Of a stretch of 5,912 nucleotides of DNA, positions 1-5,393 are shown piece after piece. Under the pieces are notes generated by a model that saw nothing but the letters and a program-made list of their open reading frames with translations, was not told the DNA's origin and did not search any database. This DNA is from an uncultured Eubacteriales bacterium (GTDB taxonomy: Bacteria > Bacillota > Clostridia > Oscillospirales > Oscillospiraceae), in the NCBI GenBank assembly GCA_900556935.1, contig USQL01000123.1, positions 1-5,912 of the forward strand, given 5' to 3'. A program made the position numbers and the translations under genes. Positions within the stretch are counted from its first letter, which is position 1, and each line of letters opens with the position of its first letter.

Positions 1-49
1 ATCACTGGGCGGAAAATGCGCATACAAGGGAATTTTTGAAGGAGAAATT

Positions 50-81
50 CCAAATAGAGCACATTCCGTGCTATTATTTGG
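50..81. repeat. Stem-loop (7 bp + 5 bp, 5-base loop)
   Basis: Outer arms CCAAATA (50-56) and TATTTGG (75-81) pair perfectly. A small internal loop (57 against 73-74) separates them from inner arms AGCAC (58-62) and GTGCT (68-72) around the loop ATTCC. No T-run follows closely on either strand, so it is not a standard terminator. On the minus strand it lies in the first bases transcribed from the promoter at 96-124, so it could be a leader structure. Function unknown. Confidence 0.45.
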
Positions 82-95
82 ATGCTGGTGCTTCT

Positions 96-124
96 ATTAT
101 ACACCTCCTTCGAGGTTTACACAA
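96..124 (-). promoter_or_regulatory. Possible sigma70-type promoter, leftward
   Basis: Read on the minus strand, a TTGTGT -35 (124-119), a 17-base spacer and a perfect TATAAT -10 (101-96) line up, giving a predicted +1 near 89. A short inverted repeat (ACCTC 103-107, GAGGT 112-116) occupies the spacer and might be an operator. The transcript would leave the window leftward, so the gene or RNA it serves cannot be seen. Confidence 0.35.
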
Positions 125-152
125 AGTATGGGATGGCCTCATAACAGAAAAT

Positions 153-199
153 CCAGGACTCCATTTCTGGAATCCTGGTAAAAAAGTTTTTGTTTTTTT
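153..199 (+). terminator. Possible rho-independent terminator
   Basis: CCAGGA (153-158) pairs with TCCTGG (173-178). Inside, after one mismatch, TCCA (160-163) pairs with TGGA (168-171) around a TTTC loop. Seven bases (179-185 AAAAAA-rich, then G) separate the stem from a T-rich tract, five Ts then G then seven Ts (187-199). That gap is longer than in a classical terminator. It might end rightward transcription entering from the left edge. Weak call. Confidence 0.3.
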
Positions 200-200
200 G

Positions 201-217
201 CCTGTCTACTTGACAGG
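201..217. repeat. Small inverted repeat
   Basis: CCTGTC (201-206) and GACAGG (212-217) form a perfect 6-bp stem with a five-base loop TACTT. It directly follows the T-rich tract at 187-199. I have an unverified impression that similar T-run plus CCTGTC/GACAGG sequences recur in intergenic DNA of gut Clostridia, so this may be part of a dispersed element. Confidence 0.35.
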
Positions 218-261
218 GAGCGGTTCAACAATAGCCGGGGGTAACTTTGGTCAACCAAAGC

Positions 262-293
262 AAAGGACACAGCACGATCCTGCTGTGTCCTTT
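262..293. terminator. Perfect 13-bp hairpin, likely terminator of the minus-strand small RNA
   Basis: AAAGGACACAGCA (262-274) and TGCTGTGTCCTTT (281-293) are exact reverse complements around a six-base loop. An A-run on one arm and T-run on the other give the shape of a bidirectional intrinsic terminator. On the minus strand the stem ends in TTT followed by GCTTTGG, a moderately U-rich tail, placing the likely 3' end of the crRNA-like RNA near 255-261. On the plus strand it could also shield cas3 from readthrough. The U-tract is short in both directions, so termination efficiency is uncertain. Confidence 0.6.
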
Positions 294-312
294 ACCAAAT
301 ACCATTTTTACT

Positions 313-339
313 ATTTCAATCCACAGGCATCTGCCTGAC
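313..339 (-). CRISPR. Solitary degenerate type I-C CRISPR repeat
   Basis: Minus strand, 5' to 3': GTC (339-337), stem AGGCA, loop GA, stem TGCCT, then GTGGATTGAAAT (324-313). Canonical I-C repeats are about 32 bases long, begin with GTC, contain a GC-rich hairpin and end in GTGGATTGAAAT or GAAAC. This copy keeps both ends and a perfect stem but has a shorter hairpin, giving 27 bases. No second copy is visible in the window, so it is not an array. The operon's true repeat cannot be compared because the array is outside the window. Confidence 0.75.
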
Positions 340-345
340 ACGCCC

Positions 346-374
346 ATTATGGCACAATGTACAAAGAAAGTCAA
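346..374 (-). promoter_or_regulatory. Promoter of the crRNA-like RNA
   Basis: Read on the minus strand: TTGACT -35 (374-369, five of six consensus bases), a 17-base spacer, and CATAAT -10 (351-346, five of six). The predicted +1 is base 339, which is the G of the pseudo-repeat's leading GTC. This promoter diverges from the cas promoter. Its -35 falls within the stretch a full-length Cascade footprint on the 399-386 target would cover, so the RNA may repress its own synthesis too. Confidence 0.6.
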
Positions 375-385
375 CAAACTTTGTT

Positions 386-402
386 ATACCATTATTACTG
401 AG
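386..402 (-). promoter_or_regulatory. Predicted Cascade target site of the crRNA-like RNA
   Basis: On the minus strand, CTC (402-400) is followed by AGTAATAATGGTAT (399-386). The pseudo-spacer reads AGTAAAAATGGTAT, so positions 1-5 and 7-14 match, position 6 mismatches, and matching stops from position 15. Position 6 is flipped out and not read in type I guide-target duplexes, so the seed is effectively perfect. CTC at the 5' side is close to the canonical I-C PAM TTC and fits the looser YYC preference I recall for some I-C systems. The site ends about 5 bases upstream of the best -35 candidate for cas3. Confidence 0.65.
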
Positions 403-421
403 CATCTTGAAATGGGATGCT
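401..421. promoter_or_regulatory. Inverted repeat flanking the putative cas -35
   Basis: AGCATC (401-406) and GATGCT (416-421) are exact reverse complements separated by nine bases that contain the TTGAAA -35 candidate (407-412). Its size and location would suit an operator for a dimeric repressor. It abuts the predicted Cascade target. A six-base dyad can occur by chance, so this is tentative. Confidence 0.3.
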
Positions 422-450
422 TGATGTGATAGGATAAAATAAAATATAGA
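407..450 (+). promoter_or_regulatory. Candidate cas operon promoter
   Basis: The best-placed combination is TTGAAA (407-412), a 17-base spacer and TAGGAT (430-435, four of six consensus bases), with +1 near 442 and a leader of about 30 bases before the cas3 ATG. A second option is TTGATG (421-426), an 18-base spacer and TATAGA (445-450), with +1 near 457. Neither -10 is strong, and the true start cannot be chosen from sequence alone. Both lie immediately downstream of the predicted Cascade target. Confidence 0.4.
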
Positions 451-456
451 CGTTGC

Positions 457-466
457 AGGATGGTGA
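457..466 (+). promoter_or_regulatory. Ribosome binding site choosing the cas3 start
   Basis: AGGATGGTGA precedes the ATG at 472. The GGTGA part ends five bases before that ATG and matches the 3' half of the AAGGAGGTGA consensus. The alternative in-frame ATG at 460 lies inside this motif and has no Shine-Dalgarno of its own, so 472 is preferred. Confidence 0.6.
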
Positions 467-471
467 TTGAT

Positions 472-2865
472 ATGTACCCTGCACATATTCTGGAATCCGG
501 AGAGATGCAAACGGTTCGGGAGCACTGCCGGAGTACCGCGGAGCTGGCCGCCAGGGTACTGCGGCCCATGGGACTGACACGATCGGCCTATCTGGCTGGG
601 CTTTTACATGATCTGGGAAAATGCAAAGAGGAATTTCGGCAATATTTGGAAGCGGCTGCCCGGGGGGAGGAAGCCGTCCGGGGCAGCGTGAACCACACCT
701 TTGCAGGCGTTCGCTTTCTGCTGAGCCGATGGCATGGCGGTGCGCTGGGATATTCCCAAGTGGCCGCTGAACTGCTGGCCTTTGCTGTCGGTGGTCACCA
801 TGGTCTGTTTGACTGCATCGACTCCCGGCAAAATTGCGGCTTCGCCCACCGAATGGACAAGCCCGGAATCGGCTATGAGGAGGCTTTGCACAACTATTTG
901 CAGGAGTGCGCCGATACGGAAGAATTGGAGGACTTGTTCCGGCTGTCAGTCGCAGAGCTGTCTCCCCTGCTGGATCGGCTTTCCGCCCTTTCTATTCTGG
1001 ACGATGACAATGCAGCAAATCAGGAAACCGCATTCTATACCGGTTTGCTTGCCCGGATGCTGCTCTCCGCGGTTATAGAAGGTGACCGGGCGGATACTGC
1101 CGCCTTTCTGTCCGGGAATGTGCCGCCTCAATATCCGGAGGATATGCGGCCGATTTGGGGGCGGGCTTTGGCCCACATGGAGAAGAAGCTCGCTGAATTT
1201 CCCCAGGAAAAACCCATTGATCAGGCACGCCGGAGGATTTCCGATGCCTGCGCCGCAGGGGCACTTCGCCCCGGAGGAATTTTCCGCCTGAACGTACCAA
1301 CCGGCGGCGGAAAGACACTTTCCGGCCTTCGGTTTGCCCTGACCCATGCAATGCAGTGGAACAAATCCCGGATCATTTTCACTGCGCCCCTGCTGTCCAT
1401 TCTGGATCAGAATGCCCAGGTGATTCGCAGCTTCCTGGGGGATGATTCCCTGATTCTGGAGCATCACTCCAATCTGGCCGAGCCGAAGGAAACCCCCGAG
1501 CGGCTGCAGGAGCTGGAGCTGTTGACGGATTCCTGGGGTGCACCTGTTATCATCACCACCCTGGTCCAGCTTATGAATACCTGTTTTAGTGGAAAAACCA
1601 GTACCATTCGCCGGTTCCATGCTCTGTGTAACAGCATTCTCGTAATTGACGAGGTACAGACCGTCCCGGGAAATCTGCTGAGCCTGTTTAACCTGGCAAT
1701 CAATTTTCTGTCGGAGATATGCGGAACCACAGTAGTGCTTTGCTCCGCAACCCAGCCGGAGTTGAAAGCTGCTTGCCACCCGCTGTGCCGGGAGCCGGTG
1801 GAGCTTTCTCCCCAGCCAAGGGCACTGTGGGATATTTTCAAACGCACGGAAATTCAAAACGCAGGGTGCGCAAAGCTGGAGGAGATTCCTTCCGCTGTGC
1901 GGAAAGCATTGGAAGGCTGCAACAGTCTCCTGGTGGTCTGCAATACGAAGAAAGAGGCGGCGTTCCTCTTTGACCGACTGCCTGAGTGCCAGCGGTTTCA
2001 TCTGTCTGCTGCCATGTGCGTAGCCCACAGGCGGCAGGAATTGATGGCGCTGCAGGCGGCGCTGGACAGTCTTCCCATCGCCGGAGGAAAAGTGGTCTGT
2101 ATTTCCACCCAGGTCATAGAGGCCGGTGTGGATATTTCCTTTCAGCAGGTGATCCGCTTTTCTGCCGGAATGGACAGCGTGGTTCAGGCGGCCGGGCGAT
2201 GTAACCGTCATGCCGAGCAGGATACTCCTGCGCCGGTTCAAATTCTGCGCTGCACCGATGAAACACTTTATGGCCTGGCGGACATTGTTCGTGGGCAGAA
2301 TGCCACCGTATCCCTTCTGACGGCATTCTCCCGCCAGCCGGCGGATTTCCAGAATGACCTTTCCTCGGAGGCGGCCATTCGATTCTACTACCGTCGGCTA
2401 TATCAGGAAATGCCGACAGGCTTCCAGGATGGCCAAACCCCCGAAAATGGCTCTCTTTACCAGCTTTTGTCGGATAATCCCCGATATGCGGATGCCAATT
2501 GTAAGCAGGTCCAGGACTATTTCCTGCGGCAGGCCTTCCGCCTGGCGGGCAGCCTGTTTCGGGTGTTTGATGAGGACACCACGTCGATCCTGGTTCCCTA
2601 CGGAAGGGGGCGTGAGCTGCAAAACCTGCTGTCCGCTGCATCCCGGGACTACGGGCAAAAGGACTGGGAGGCGATCCACCGCTGGATGGAGGAAGGAAAG
2701 GAATACTGTGTCAGTGTTTACCGTTATCAGTTGGAGCAGCTTCAGGCGCTGGGTGCGGTGACGGCACTGTTTGACGGGAGTGTGCAAATCCTGTCGGACG
2801 GCTTTTATAACCAGCGGACGGGCTTTTCCATCCAGTCCGGGACACTGGGCTTTCAGGAGGTGTAA
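472..2865 (+). CDS. cas3: CRISPR-associated nuclease-helicase Cas3, type I-C
   Basis: Cas3 is the effector recruited by target-bound Cascade: its HD domain nicks and degrades the displaced strand while the SF2 helicase moves 3' to 5' along single-stranded DNA. Numbered from the ATG at 472 (797 residues), the N-terminal HD nuclease shows H18, H46-D47 (LLHDLGK), H75 (NHTFAG), H109-H110 and D205 (EGDRADT). The helicase shows motif I VPTGGGKT (275-282), motif II DEVQ (393-396), motif III SAT (425-427), motif V STQVIEAGVDIS (545-556) and motif VI QAAGRCNRH (572-580). All catalytic motifs are intact, so the enzyme looks active. A C-terminal domain of about 180 residues follows, with no Cas1 or Cas2/3 fusion, and total length is normal for I-C. 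An ATG at 460 would add four residues but lacks a ribosome site. First gene of the operon, probably under control of the upstream regulatory RNA. Confidence 0.97.
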   Translation: MYPAHILESGEMQTVREHCRSTAELAARVLRPMGLTRSAYLAGLLHDLGKCKEEFRQYLEAAARGEEAVRGSVNHTFAGVRFLLSRWHGGALGYSQVAAELLAFAVGGHHGLFDCIDSRQNCGFAHRMDKPGIGYEEALHNYLQECADTEELEDLFRLSVAELSPLLDRLSALSILDDDNAANQETAFYTGLLARMLLSAVIEGDRADTAAFLSGNVPPQYPEDMRPIWGRALAHMEKKLAEFPQEKPIDQARRRISDACAAGALRPGGIFRLNVPTGGGKTLSGLRFALTHAMQWNKSRIIFTAPLLSILDQNAQVIRSFLGDDSLILEHHSNLAEPKETPERLQELELLTDSWGAPVIITTLVQLMNTCFSGKTSTIRRFHALCNSILVIDEVQTVPGNLLSLFNLAINFLSEICGTTVVLCSATQPELKAACHPLCREPVELSPQPRALWDIFKRTEIQNAGCAKLEEIPSAVRKALEGCNSLLVVCNTKKEAAFLFDRLPECQRFHLSAAMCVAHRRQELMALQAALDSLPIAGGKVVCISTQVIEAGVDISFQQVIRFSAGMDSVVQAAGRCNRHAEQDTPAPVQILRCTDETLYGLADIVRGQNATVSLLTAFSRQPADFQNDLSSEAAIRFYYRRLYQEMPTGFQDGQTPENGSLYQLLSDNPRYADANCKQVQDYFLRQAFRLAGSLFRVFDEDTTSILVPYGRGRELQNLLSAASRDYGQKDWEAIHRWMEEGKEYCVSVYRYQLEQLQALGAVTALFDGSVQILSDGFYNQRTGFSIQSGTLGFQEV

Positions 2866-2867
2866 AT

Positions 2868-3599
2868 TTGAAAACGAACCATCCGAACATTGTAGAATTT
2901 CAGGTAACCGGCGATTATGCCCTTTTTTCCGACCCGATCATGCGGCTGGGCGGCGAAAAATGCAGCTATCAGGTGCCTACCTATGAGGCACTGAAGGGCA
3001 TTTTGTCCTCGGTGTACTGGAAACCCACCTTTGTATGGCGGATCCTGGATGTGCGGGTCATGAACCCCATCCAAACGGAGGTCAAGGGCATTCGCCCCAT
3101 CAAATACGGCGGCGGAAACGACCTTGCCTACTATACCTATCTGAAAAACTGCCGCTATCAGGTGCGAGCCTGCTTTGACTGGAACGACAAGCGTCGGGAG
3201 CTGATTGCTGACCGGAATGAAAACAAGCATCACTGCATCGCACGGCGAATGATTGAAAAAGGGGGCCGCCGGGACATTTTTCTGGGAACCCGGGAATGTC
3301 AGGGCTATGTGGAGCCATGCGAATTTGGTAGCGGTCAGGGGGCTTACGATGATCTGCCGGAATTGGGCTTCGGACTGATGTATCACGGAATCACCTACCC
3401 GGATGAGGCATACTCGGAGGAAACCAGAGGCTGCATGACTGCCCGCTTCTGGTATCCGGTGATGAAAAACGGCGTGATCCATTTCCTGCCGCCGGAAGAA
3501 TGCCCCGGGCAGAAGCACCTGCGGCAGATGTCGATGAAGGTGTTCTCCGGGGAGCAGGGCAACTTTACCGGGCTGAAAGAATTTGGGGAGGTGGAGTAA
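2868..3599 (+). CDS. cas5c: Cas5c (Cas5d), pre-crRNA endonuclease of type I-C
   Basis: In type I-C, which lacks Cas6, Cas5 itself cuts pre-crRNA within the repeat and stays bound to the 5' handle in Cascade. The 243-residue protein opens with the family pattern FQVTGDYALFSDP then RLGGEKCSYQVPTYEALKG (about 11-44). Y50 (SVYWKP), K120 and H121 (NENKHH) correspond, at a constant +4 offset, to catalytic Y46, K116 and H117 of the Bacillus halodurans enzyme, so processing activity is expected. The start is a TTG at 2868, seven bases after a perfect AGGAGG (2855-2860) and two bases after the cas3 stop. No ATG or GTG fits the family N-terminus. The next gene's ATG directly abuts the stop. It would also be expected to cut the pseudo-repeat RNA encoded at 339-262. 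Confidence 0.96.
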   Translation: MKTNHPNIVEFQVTGDYALFSDPIMRLGGEKCSYQVPTYEALKGILSSVYWKPTFVWRILDVRVMNPIQTEVKGIRPIKYGGGNDLAYYTYLKNCRYQVRACFDWNDKRRELIADRNENKHHCIARRMIEKGGRRDIFLGTRECQGYVEPCEFGSGQGAYDDLPELGFGLMYHGITYPDEAYSEETRGCMTARFWYPVMKNGVIHFLPPEECPGQKHLRQMSMKVFSGEQGNFTGLKEFGEVE

Positions 3600-5393
3600 A
3601 TGGGACTGATGAAACAGGCCTACGACACCTACTGCGCAATGGAAAAGCAATACGTCGGGGTATACGGCGAGGCAAAGGAGCCTCTGGTTCCCGTCTCCCA
3701 TCAGATTGCCAAAGCAGATCTGGAGATCGCCCTGGATTCGGAAGGAAATCTGCTGGATGCCCGGCAGGTGGATCCCAAAGAAGCTACCACCATCATTCCC
3801 GTCACCGAGCAGTCTGCCGGGCGCACCGGCGATACCTGCTGCGCCCATCCGCTGTGCGATCAGCTCCGATTTTTCTCCCCCCGGTATCCGGCAAAATATG
3901 AAGCCTATCTGACCCAGCTGCACCGCTGGGAAGGCTCCCCCTACAGCCATCCCAAGCTTTCTGCCATTGCCGGATATGTGGAAAAGGGCAGCATTCTGGA
4001 GGATATGTCCCGGCTCGGGCTGATTTCATTGGACGAGAAGGGAATGCCTACCAAGGAAAAACTGCTGGTTCGCTGGCGGGTGGAGGCCGGAACAGAGGGA
4101 AATGTTGCTGCCTGCTGGCAGGATCGGACTCTATTCCAAGCATTTATCGACTACTATGCCGCCGGACAGAAAAGCGACCCGGTTTACTGTATGGTTTCCG
4201 GAAAAAATGCCCTGCCAGCCAACCAGCACCCAAAGAAGATCATCAATATCTGTGCCAACGCCAAGTTGGTCTCCGCCAACGATACCAGCGGCTTTACCTA
4301 CCGGGGACGCTTTCAGACCGATGCCCAGGCAATGACCATGAGCTACGAGGCTTCCCAGAAAATTCACAGTGCGCTGCACTGGCTGTCGGCCAATCAGGGG
4401 ATTGCCATTGGCGGACGAACCTTCCTGTGCTGGAACCCCCAGGGAATTGAGATTCCAAAACCCCAGGCGGCGTTTCTGCGGGGGAACACTGCCAACCAGG
4501 TGAAATATTCCGACTATCGGAAAGCCCTTTCCGATACCCTCCGGGGCTGGAAGGAGACCATCCCGGCAGATGCCGGCGCGGTGATTGCCGCCTTTGACGC
4601 CGCCACCTCCGGCCGGCTTGCCCTCACCTACTACAGCGAGCTTCCGGCTTCGGATTTTCTGGAGCGGCTCCACAACTGGGATGCCCTCTGCTGCTGGAAC
4701 CACGACCCCTTCGGCATTCAGGCACCGTCTTTATATCAGATTGCGAACTGCGCCTTTGGCACTGTGCGTACCTCCGGCAACCAGACAAAGCTGGAAAGCG
4801 ATGATCGGATTCTCCGTCAGCAGGTGCAGCGGCTCTTGTGCTGCCGGGTGGATAAGGGAAAAATGCCTGCGGACATTGCCCGGGCGGCAGCGGCCAAGGC
4901 ATCCAACCTGCAAATTATGGATACCCAGCTGCGAGAGACCGTACTGTCCACCGCCTGCGCGGTGCTTCGGAAATACTACTACGATTGGGATCGGGAGGAA
5001 TGGAACATGTCACTGGAACCGGAAAAGAAAGACATCAGCTATCAGTACGGGCGGCTTCTGGCGGTATTTGAAAAAATCGAGCGGGACACCTACGATAAGG
5101 ACGAGCAGCGGGAGCCAAACGCCATCCGGATGCAATCCGTTTTTGCGAAGCGTCCGCGGTATGCCAGCCGTATTCTTTGGGAGCAACTGAAAAAAGCCTA
5201 TTATCCCCACTTGAAACCGTGGAACAGAGTAAAATATGACCGCCTGATTGGAGAAATCATCGAGCAAATTTCCAATCTCCCTCAGGCGGAGCACGAGGAA
5301 GCTTTGAAGGATACCTACTTATTTGGCTACTATTTGCAGAAAAAAGCCCTGTATACATCCGACAAAACCGAAAACAGTCAGGAGGAAGAATAA
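3600..5393 (+). CDS. cas8c: Cas8c (Csd1), large subunit of type I-C Cascade
   Basis: The large subunit reads the PAM and helps open target DNA at the 5' end of the crRNA. The 597-residue length fits the Csd1 family (about 570-620). Recognisable segments are HPLCDQLRFF (83-92) after PVTEQSAGRTG (67-77), CMVSGKNALPANQHPKKI (197-214) followed by an aromatic/glycine segment GFTYRGRF (231-238), RLALTYYSEL (339-348) and a helical C-terminal region from about 440. Individual PAM-contact residues cannot be assigned from sequence alone. GGAGG (3587-3591) precedes the ATG, which directly follows the cas5c stop, so the two are probably translationally coupled. The last 128 codons also serve as a separate Cas11c cistron. 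Confidence 0.96.
   Translation: MGLMKQAYDTYCAMEKQYVGVYGEAKEPLVPVSHQIAKADLEIALDSEGNLLDARQVDPKEATTIIPVTEQSAGRTGDTCCAHPLCDQLRFFSPRYPAKYEAYLTQLHRWEGSPYSHPKLSAIAGYVEKGSILEDMSRLGLISLDEKGMPTKEKLLVRWRVEAGTEGNVAACWQDRTLFQAFIDYYAAGQKSDPVYCMVSGKNALPANQHPKKIINICANAKLVSANDTSGFTYRGRFQTDAQAMTMSYEASQKIHSALHWLSANQGIAIGGRTFLCWNPQGIEIPKPQAAFLRGNTANQVKYSDYRKALSDTLRGWKETIPADAGAVIAAFDAATSGRLALTYYSELPASDFLERLHNWDALCCWNHDPFGIQAPSLYQIANCAFGTVRTSGNQTKLESDDRILRQQVQRLLCCRVDKGKMPADIARAAAAKASNLQIMDTQLRETVLSTACAVLRKYYYDWDREEWNMSLEPEKKDISYQYGRLLAVFEKIERDTYDKDEQREPNAIRMQSVFAKRPRYASRILWEQLKKAYYPHLKPWNRVKYDRLIGEIIEQISNLPQAEHEEALKDTYLFGYYLQKKALYTSDKTENSQEEE
4993..4998 (+). promoter_or_regulatory. Internal ribosome binding site for Cas11c
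   Basis: GGGAGG lies inside cas8c, eight bases before the in-frame ATG at 5007, an ideal spacing. A second ATG at 5000 overlaps the site but is out of frame and too close to be served by it. The motif encodes ordinary residues of Cas8c (DREE), so it is tolerated in the host gene. Confidence 0.7.
5007..5393 (+). CDS. cas11c: Cas11c small subunit, internal translation product of cas8c
   Basis: Type I-C systems are known to make the Cascade small subunit from an internal start in the 3' part of cas8c; it lines the belly of the complex and stabilises the R-loop. Here the ATG at 5007 (Met470 of Cas8c) is in frame, has GGGAGG eight bases upstream, and gives a 128-residue product sharing the cas8c stop. 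That is close to the 120-130 residues expected. The product begins MSLEPEKKDISYQYGRLLAV and is rich in predicted helix and in Lys/Arg (for example KRPRYASRILWEQLKKAYY at about 48-66), as suits a DNA-contacting helical bundle. The YxxGRLxAxxE start resembles what I recall of the small-subunit N-terminus. Expression is inferred. Confidence 0.75.
   Translation: MSLEPEKKDISYQYGRLLAVFEKIERDTYDKDEQREPNAIRMQSVFAKRPRYASRILWEQLKKAYYPHLKPWNRVKYDRLIGEIIEQISNLPQAEHEEALKDTYLFGYYLQKKALYTSDKTENSQEEE

Larger units (their letters stand above)
1..261. other. Unassigned AT-rich flank with serial hairpins
   Basis: I recognise no gene here. Rightward open frames exist: one is open from the left edge to about 180, and another runs from a TTG at 36 to 338. 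Neither has a convincing start or family resemblance, and both run through strong inverted repeats, which is atypical of coding DNA. Visible structure, left to right: stem-loop 50-81, short hairpin 103-116, imperfect hairpin 153-178 with a downstream T-rich tract (187-199), hairpin 201-217 (CCTGTC, TACTT, GACAGG) and hairpin 245-260 (CTTTGG, TCAA, CCAAAG). Composition is clearly more AT-rich than the cas genes. It could be the tail of an upstream element, a decayed mobile element, or a structured leader. Confidence 0.5.
262..339 (-). ncRNA. Predicted CreR-like Cas-regulating crRNA-like RNA
   Basis: On the minus strand, in order: a promoter (374-346), a degenerate type I-C repeat (339-313), a 19-base spacer-like segment (312-294) and a terminator hairpin (293-262). 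The predicted +1 is base 339, the first base of the repeat. Cas5c cleavage at the usual I-C position would leave the 11-base handle TGGATTGAAAT (323-313) in front of a guide beginning AGTAAAAATGGTAT. That guide matches 399-386 (minus strand) at 13 of 14 bases, next to the cas3 promoter. Known CreR RNAs use a pseudo-repeat and a partly matched pseudo-spacer to direct the host's own Cascade to the cas promoter without cleavage. Unlike a repeat-spacer-repeat unit, the 3' repeat is replaced by a terminator. An alternative is a CreA-type antitoxin RNA repressing a toxic small RNA. Expression and function are inferred, not shown. Confidence 0.68.

Noticed and set aside
36..338. 100-codon rightward frame starting at a TTG
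   Set aside because: It runs through four inverted repeats and across the pseudo-repeat, lacks a family resemblance, and ends inside the crRNA-like RNA locus. Its composition is intergenic-like.
313..339. A genuine CRISPR array
   Set aside because: Only one repeat-like copy is present. No second copy occurs at a 60-70 base period on either side, so it is treated as a solitary pseudo-repeat.
460..471. Upstream ATG as the cas3 start
   Set aside because: It sits inside the AGGATGGTGA motif that serves the ATG at 472 and has no Shine-Dalgarno of its own. The family N-terminus (Met, aromatic, x, AHI) fits 472.
946..2241. 431-codon minus-strand frame
   Set aside because: It lies wholly antisense to cas3, whose full set of HD and helicase motifs shows the plus strand is the coding one. 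It has no recognisable domain.
2853..3950. 365-codon minus-strand frame
   Set aside because: Antisense to cas5c and the start of cas8c, spanning their junction. Composition-driven shadow.
4131..4703. 190-codon minus-strand frame
   Set aside because: Antisense to well-conserved Cas8c sequence, with no ribosome site or family match.
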